Positions 6,860 to 10,788 of a DNA stretch of 10,788 bases are shown here, piece by piece. A program made the position numbers and the translations under genes. The notes under the pieces were generated by a model. The model worked only from the letters and a program-made list of their open reading frames with translations. It was not told the DNA's origin and searched no databases. Each line of letters opens with the position of its first letter. Positions within the stretch are counted from its first letter, which is position 1. Location of the stretch: assembly GCA_002011685.1 (NCBI GenBank), contig MTOL01000501.1:1487-12274 (forward strand), read 5' to 3'. Source of the stretch: Deferribacteres bacterium JdFR-76 (GTDB lineage Bacteria > Zhuqueibacterota > JdFR-76).

Positions 6860-6888
6860 TTTATCTGGAATGCGCACATCTTGCTCAA
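6860..6888 (-). promoter_or_regulatory. Weak candidate promoter for fumarase
   Basis: On the minus strand TTGAGC (6888-6883) and GATAAA (6865-6860) are separated by 17 bases, matching the sigma70 consensus at four of six positions each. It would give a leader of roughly 90 bases. Other weak combinations exist in this AT-rich stretch, for example TTGCTT with TATTGT further upstream, so the assignment is tentative. Confidence 0.25.
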
Positions 6889-7118
6889 TGGAACAGCGGC
6901 GAAATTATTCGTGTTGGAACATCCAGTTTAAGCTACAATACTTTGATTCCTCTTTCAAGCAATAGTTAGCAATTGTGGGCAGGGGCGATCTTTTTTGAAC
7001 CGCATGCCGCCACCCTCCTTCTTGCCTTCATCTGCCCAGATCCGAAACGCATCCCCCGAACCCCGTCTCCGCATCGAGATTGCCCCCGGAGTTTCTTTCA
7101 GAACGGCCCATTTCTCCT

Positions 7119-7147
7119 TTGATCTGAATGCTGTTTTTTTACATTAT
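7119..7147 (+). promoter_or_regulatory. Candidate promoter for the secreted glycosidase gene
   Basis: TTGATC (7119-7124) and CATTAT (7142-7147) are 17 bases apart, each matching the sigma70 consensus at four of six positions. The spacer contains a run of seven T residues preceding the -10. The leader would be about 40 bases and would include the AGAAAGGG purine stretch that serves as ribosome-binding site for the ATG at 7195. Spacing and position are right, but the boxes are imperfect. Confidence 0.4.
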
Positions 7148-7194
7148 GGAAGGCAAGTTCAACGAAAGTTTCACCGGAAGAAAGGGCTCAAGCA

Positions 7195-9528
7195 ATGCAA
7201 AAAAGGCTGGCTACCTTTGCTGTTGCGGGTATTCTTTTGCTTACGCCAGTTTGGCTCCTGAGTGAAGAACTGATATTGTCGCGTTACGTTCAGCCCTGGA
7301 ACCACTTTACCGTGGTGGGACGTCAGGCCTTTTTCGTGGGAAAAGAGACGGGCGAAATCGAGGCCTGGGTTCTGCCCTTCAAGATTTTTCACGGCGCCTA
7401 CTTTCAGGCCCGGACATCCAGAGAGCCTCTCTGGCTGGATTTGCGGCAATATGCCCGTCAAATTTATGTGCGGCCGTGGGAAACATCCATCCGTTTTGTG
7501 CACCCTCTATTCACTGTTGAGGCCACCTATTTTGCACCGCTTTCAGCGCCCATTCTGGCAATCCTGCTGAAGATCAGCTCGTCGGACACGTTATTTCTGC
7601 GCTGGACCTTTCAAACGGACCTTCAGCCGATGTGGCCAGCGGGTCTGGGCGGACAGTACACCTACTGGGATAGCCAGCAGAAAGCGTTCGTCCTTTCCGA
7701 AAGCCGCCGCCATTATGCGGCGCTGGTGGGAAGTCCTTTGGCCCGCACCGGCATAAAGACACCGGCCCATGCCCTGCCATCAGCTCCCGTTCAAATGGAC
7801 CTGATGCCGGTTCCCCCTGGAGAAAAAACCATTCCCATTTTGGTCGCTGCCTCAGGGTCCGGGCTGAAACCGGCGCAGATGCGTTACCGGACCGCAGATG
7901 ATTCTTTGCGGTTCTGGAGGCAAAAGTCCCGGCTCTTTTACCAGAGGCTGGAAAATGACTTCACCTCTGTTTCTTTTTCCGACAAATGGGCTTCTCGGGC
8001 TTTTGAATGGGCCAAGGTTTCTCTGGTGCAGGGCTTTATGAACAACCCGGACCTTGGATTTGGCCTGGTGGCAGGATTTGGACCATCCGGGCGTTCGGCG
8101 CGACCCGGTTTTGCCTGGTTTTTCGGCGGCGATGCCTGCATCAACCTTTGGGCCCTCAACGCCATCGGCACGCTGGATCTGAACCGCCGGGCCCTGGAAT
8201 TTCTGGTGCGCTACCAAAGGAAAGACGGAAAAATTGCCCACGAAATCACCCAGAGCGCGGCGATGATCCCCTGGTTCGAAGAGTACCCCTACCCCTACTA
8301 CCATGCCGATACCACGCCCTATTTTCTGATTGCCTGCGCCGACTACCTGCGCTACTCCGGCGATCTGGACTTTTTGACAAAAAATTGGAGCGCCATTCTC
8401 CGTGCCTACCGCTATTGCCTCTCGGCCGACGCCAATGCTGACGGACTGATGGATAACCTCCGCGCCGGCCTGGGCGCGGCAGAACTGGGCACCTTGCGGA
8501 AAGCCACAACCGAAGTGGATATCTACCTGGCATCGGTATGGCTGAAAGCGCTGGAAAGCCTGGATTATCTTGCAAAGCTGAAAAACACTCCTGCGGTACG
8601 GGACTCCGTCCGGCAGATATTAAAAAAAGCAAAGAGCACGTTCCTCCGGCGGTTCTGGGATCCTGGCCGGGAAAATTTCTACTTTTCCCTGCTGACAGAC
8701 GGAACCGGAGTGGCCGACCAGACCTGCTGGCAGGCCGTTCCTCTGGCCCTCCGCCTCGTGCCTGACGGTTACGGATTGCCCGTCCTCAAGAAACTCATGG
8801 CCCCGGATATGGTCACGAACCATGGCACCCGTTTTCTGTCTGCCAACAACCCCCACTACGATCCACTCGGCTACAATAACGGTGCAGTCTGGCCGTTTGT
8901 GACGCTCTTTTCCATTCAGGCTGCCTATACCTATCATCAGCCGGATCTTGGCGAAAAGCTCTGGGCCAGTGTTGCTTCGCTCACATTTACCCAGCAGCTG
9001 GGTGCCATTTCTGAAGTATTTTCTGGTGACCGCCCAACCGCTCTGGAGACGGCAGTGCCACATCAGCTTTTTTCTTCCACTCCGGTAATTGTGGGTCCGG
9101 TGCGCGGTATGCTCGGATACCGCCCCAATGTGCCGGAGAAAGAATTGCATCTGGTGCTGCACATTCCGGCGGCATTCGATTCAGCCTCCTGGCTGCGCCT
9201 CCCGTACGGTCGACAAAAAATCGATATAGCCGTTCACAAAACGGAAGACAACCTGCTCGTACACTTGCAAAAGCGCGGTACCGATCCGCTGACCCTTCGG
9301 CTGGAAGCTGCTTTTCAGAAAAGCGAAAAAATAGAGCAAATAACCCTGAACGGCAAGCCCGTACCCACCAAAAAGGTGACTACGCCATCCGACCGGCATC
9401 TGACCATCCGGCACCGATGGAAGAACAGCTGGCTGCAAATTCGGTTTTCTGGAACACTCAAAAAATCGCCATCCCGGTTGCTGATTCGGCCACCAGATGG
9501 CCTCATTTTCTGCCCAGGTTCCCGATGA
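7195..9528 (+). CDS. Secreted glycogen-debranching-type six-hairpin glycosidase
   Basis: The 777-residue protein starts with a Sec-type signal peptide (MQKRLATFAV plus a hydrophobic stretch to about residue 23, then SEE), so it acts in the periplasm or outside. Residues 25-255 form a beta-rich N-terminal region. An (alpha/alpha)6 barrel of the amylo-alpha-1,6-glucosidase (GDE_C-like) type spans about 263-630: RPGFAWFFGGDACINLWAL (303-321), KIAHEI (346-351), YYHADTTPYFL (368-378), DANADGLMDN (412-421), TEVDIYLASVW (439-449), YNNGAVWPF (560-568) and GAISEVFSGDRP (603-614). Family comparison suggests Asp313 or Asp442 and Glu607 as catalytic candidates; this is inference. A C-terminal beta-sandwich (about 645-755) follows. 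It probably cleaves alpha-linked glucans or oligosaccharides, although the family also includes other exo-glycosidases and the true substrate is unknown. It is transcribed alone, divergently from fumarase, with a terminator downstream. There is no transporter or other glycan gene beside it. Confidence 0.8.
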   Translation: MQKRLATFAVAGILLLTPVWLLSEELILSRYVQPWNHFTVVGRQAFFVGKETGEIEAWVLPFKIFHGAYFQARTSREPLWLDLRQYARQIYVRPWETSIRFVHPLFTVEATYFAPLSAPILAILLKISSSDTLFLRWTFQTDLQPMWPAGLGGQYTYWDSQQKAFVLSESRRHYAALVGSPLARTGIKTPAHALPSAPVQMDLMPVPPGEKTIPILVAASGSGLKPAQMRYRTADDSLRFWRQKSRLFYQRLENDFTSVSFSDKWASRAFEWAKVSLVQGFMNNPDLGFGLVAGFGPSGRSARPGFAWFFGGDACINLWALNAIGTLDLNRRALEFLVRYQRKDGKIAHEITQSAAMIPWFEEYPYPYYHADTTPYFLIACADYLRYSGDLDFLTKNWSAILRAYRYCLSADANADGLMDNLRAGLGAAELGTLRKATTEVDIYLASVWLKALESLDYLAKLKNTPAVRDSVRQILKKAKSTFLRRFWDPGRENFYFSLLTDGTGVADQTCWQAVPLALRLVPDGYGLPVLKKLMAPDMVTNHGTRFLSANNPHYDPLGYNNGAVWPFVTLFSIQAAYTYHQPDLGEKLWASVASLTFTQQLGAISEVFSGDRPTALETAVPHQLFSSTPVIVGPVRGMLGYRPNVPEKELHLVLHIPAAFDSASWLRLPYGRQKIDIAVHKTEDNLLVHLQKRGTDPLTLRLEAAFQKSEKIEQITLNGKPVPTKKVTTPSDRHLTIRHRWKNSWLQIRFSGTLKKSPSRLLIRPPDGLIFCPGSR

Positions 9529-9624
9529 GCTCCCGAACAGCGCCCCGAAAATCCGGCAATTCCCGCAGAATTCTCCGGCCGCCGGCCGTTGCCGATGCCG
9601 TCCCTTTTCCATTTCACGGTTCTT

Positions 9625-9660
9625 CCGTTTGTAGAAAAAAGCCACAAACGGCATTTTTCG
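9625..9660 (+). terminator. Intrinsic terminator after the glycosidase gene
   Basis: CCGTTTGT (9625-9632) pairs perfectly with ACAAACGG (9644-9651) around an eleven-base A-rich loop. It is followed on the plus strand by CATTTTTCGTT. The opposite strand lacks a T tract after the stem, so it works in the plus direction. It lies about 96 bases beyond the glycosidase stop, leaving the next gene to use its own promoter. Confidence 0.7.
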
Positions 9661-9896
9661 TTCCTTTGGACGGGCTTGAGTTCCGTCTGGATGGCGGGCG
9701 GATTTTCCTCCAATAGAGGGTACGGGAAAGATTGTTACCCACACCCGGCAAATCCTTCGGGAAAACATTCTCACGGACATGCCCCTCCGACAGGGACTGT
9801 TTTCTCGATGGCTGTCATTTTCCCAATTTTTCTGGAAAAACCCGGCGGATTTCATTTCATTTTATCCTGAAACTCATCCAAATCGGGAGGATCACA
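9661..9896. other. Upstream region of the M49-like lipoprotein gene
   Basis: Between the terminator and the ATG at 9897 there are about 236 bases with no credible gene; together with 9529-9624 the whole gap is 368 bases. It must contain the promoter for the downstream lipoprotein gene, but no pair of boxes stands out. The last 60 bases are T-rich (TTTCATTTCATTTTATCC at about 9850-9867) and end in the GGGAGG ribosome-binding site at 9885-9890. Confidence 0.5.
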
Positions 9897-10788
9897 ATGC
9901 AAAGGGCACTGACTATTGGGCTGATTGGCTTGCTGTTTTTTTCTTGCGGAAAAAGCTCCAAGGTGGATATGAGCCGCAAAATGGATGAATCTTTCATCAG
10001 GGCCAAACTGGCGAAATATGTACAGGTTCCGCTGGAGGTCCCCCGTCAATGGCTAACGGACCGCGACCTGACCACATTGCGGCTGCTGGTCAAAGCGGCC
10101 CAGGCCATTGATGAAATCTTCTGGATGCAGAGCGCTCCGCATGCCCTTGAAATCCGGAAAGCGCTCGAAAAATCGGACAACCCCATTGACAGAGATTATC
10201 TACATTTTCTGATGATTAACTACGGGCCCTATGACCGGCAGGGGGGAGACAAGCCTTTCATCGGCCGTGGCGAAAAACCGGCCGGTGCCGGATTTTATCC
10301 CCCGGACATAACCAAGGAAGAACTGCTGCAGTACATCGAAGCCCATCCGGAAGTGAAAGATTCATTTTTCAAGATGAATACGGTTATCCGCCGAGAAGGG
10401 AACAAACTGATAGCCGTACCCTACGAAACGGTATACAGAAAATGGCTGGAGCAGGCGGCTGGATTTTTGCGGCAAGCAGCGGAAACCACAGAAGACAGCC
10501 TCTTCAGAAAATATCTAAAGCTTCGCGCTGACGCCCTTCTGTCAGGAGATTTTTTTGCCAGCGACATGGCCTGGATGGATCTGAAGGAGAATCTGCTGGA
10601 TATCGTGATCGGTCCGATTGAAACGTACGAGGACCGGCTGCTGGGACTGAAAGCGTCGTATGAGGGAATTGTGCTGGTGCGGGACCGGGAGGCGACAGCC
10701 AAAATTTCCCGGTTGGCCCGCAAGCTGAACCGGCTGGAAGCCCTCCTGCCTGTACCGCGGATCTATCGGAAAACGGCCATTCCTCCAT
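9897..10788 (+). CDS. Lipoprotein of the dipeptidyl-peptidase III (M49)-like family, 5' part only
   Basis: This open frame of 297 codons runs off the right edge without a stop. It starts at ATG 9897-9899, six bases after GGGAGG. The N-terminus MQRALTIGLIGLLFFSCGKS looks like a lipoprotein signal with Cys17 as the lipidated residue, followed by a short linker; the lipobox is slightly atypical (FFSC). The mature part resembles the shorter bacterial M49-type zinc peptidases: an IDEIFWMQ helix (71-78), INYGPYDRQGGDKPF (107-121), GEKPAGAGFYPPDITKEEL (125-143), a tyrosine-rich middle and ASDMAWMDLKENLLDIVIGP (221-240) with IETYEDRLLGLKASYEG (241-257). DPP III enzymes remove dipeptides from oligopeptide N-termini with a zinc bound by HExxGH and a downstream ExxRAE/D motif. 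Both would lie beyond the window, so catalytic competence cannot be judged. Membrane-anchored peptide scavenging is a reasonable inference. No operon partner is visible. Confidence 0.75.
   Translation, partial: MQRALTIGLIGLLFFSCGKSSKVDMSRKMDESFIRAKLAKYVQVPLEVPRQWLTDRDLTTLRLLVKAAQAIDEIFWMQSAPHALEIRKALEKSDNPIDRDYLHFLMINYGPYDRQGGDKPFIGRGEKPAGAGFYPPDITKEELLQYIEAHPEVKDSFFKMNTVIRREGNKLIAVPYETVYRKWLEQAAGFLRQAAETTEDSLFRKYLKLRADALLSGDFFASDMAWMDLKENLLDIVIGPIETYEDRLLGLKASYEGIVLVRDREATAKISRLARKLNRLEALLPVPRIYRKTAIPP

Larger units (their letters stand above)
6765..7194. other. Divergent intergenic region between fumarase and glycosidase genes
   Basis: These 430 bases separate two divergently transcribed genes and should carry both promoters. 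The left half is AT-rich, while 6990-7110 is C-rich on the plus strand. I see no convincing small gene: an open frame at 6995-7261 overlaps the glycosidase start in another frame and lacks a ribosome-binding site. The hexamer AGCAAT occurs twice with a ten-base period (6958-6963 and 6968-6973), which could be a pair of regulator half-sites on one helix face or chance. Candidate promoters are listed separately. Confidence 0.6.

Noticed and set aside
6995..7261. Small plus-strand open frame upstream of the glycosidase (88 codons)
   Set aside because: It overlaps the glycosidase start in a different frame, spans the candidate promoter, and is low in coding character.
9181..9855. A 224-codon minus-strand open frame at the end of the glycosidase gene
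   Set aside because: Most of it is antisense to the glycosidase and its plus-strand terminator; no motif or ribosome-binding site supports it.
10421..10788. Minus-strand open frames at the right edge
   Set aside because: They are antisense to the M49-like lipoprotein frame, whose family motifs and ribosome-binding site are clear.
1..10788. CRISPR array, IS element, tRNA, prophage or defence system
   Set aside because: I saw no regularly spaced repeats, transposase motifs, inverted-repeat ends, tRNA cloverleaf or defence-type protein domains on either strand.

Overview
The window looks like chromosomal DNA of a Gram-negative-type bacterium. It has six recognisable genes plus one gene cut by each edge: five complete and one partial gene on the minus strand (positions 1-6764), then one complete and one partial gene on the plus strand (7195-10788). 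Ribosome-binding sites are mostly strong AAGGAGG/GGGAGG types and at least one promoter fits the sigma70 consensus. A lipoprotein-type signal on the last gene, a secreted glycosidase and an M49-type peptidase suggest an FCB-group relative (Bacteroidota / Calditrichota / KSB1-like), but this is inference from style and family memory. I see no CRISPR array, IS element, tRNA or rRNA.

Minus-strand block. In transcription order from right to left: a fused, single-chain class I (Fe-S) fumarate hydratase (6764-5250) ending in a clear intrinsic terminator; a metal-dependent cyclase/kynurenine-formamidase-family hydrolase (4920-4249); a SpoIID/LytB-domain protein (4187-2577) driven by a near-consensus promoter whose -35 box overlaps the cyclase stop codon; prfB (release factor 2, 2429-1328), which needs a programmed +1 frameshift at a site identical over 15 bases to the E. 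coli one; alr (alanine racemase, 1281-169); and the first 51 codons of lysS (153-1). prfB, alr and lysS are closely spaced (46 and 15 bp) and probably co-transcribed. The prfB-lysS pairing is known from E. coli; here alr sits between them.

Plus-strand block. After a 430-bp divergent intergenic region come a secreted six-hairpin glycosidase of the glycogen-debranching (amylo-alpha-1,6-glucosidase) type (7195-9528), an intrinsic terminator (9625-9660), and the 5' part of a lipoprotein resembling the dipeptidyl-peptidase III (M49) family (9897 to the edge).

Most of the window is ordinary housekeeping and catabolic content, and I found no convincing undescribed system. The points most worth a second look are the intact RF2 frameshift switch, the SpoIID-like protein that lacks both the family's catalytic Glu and a visible signal peptide, the alr insertion in the prfB-lysS unit, and the promoter built into the cyclase stop codon.
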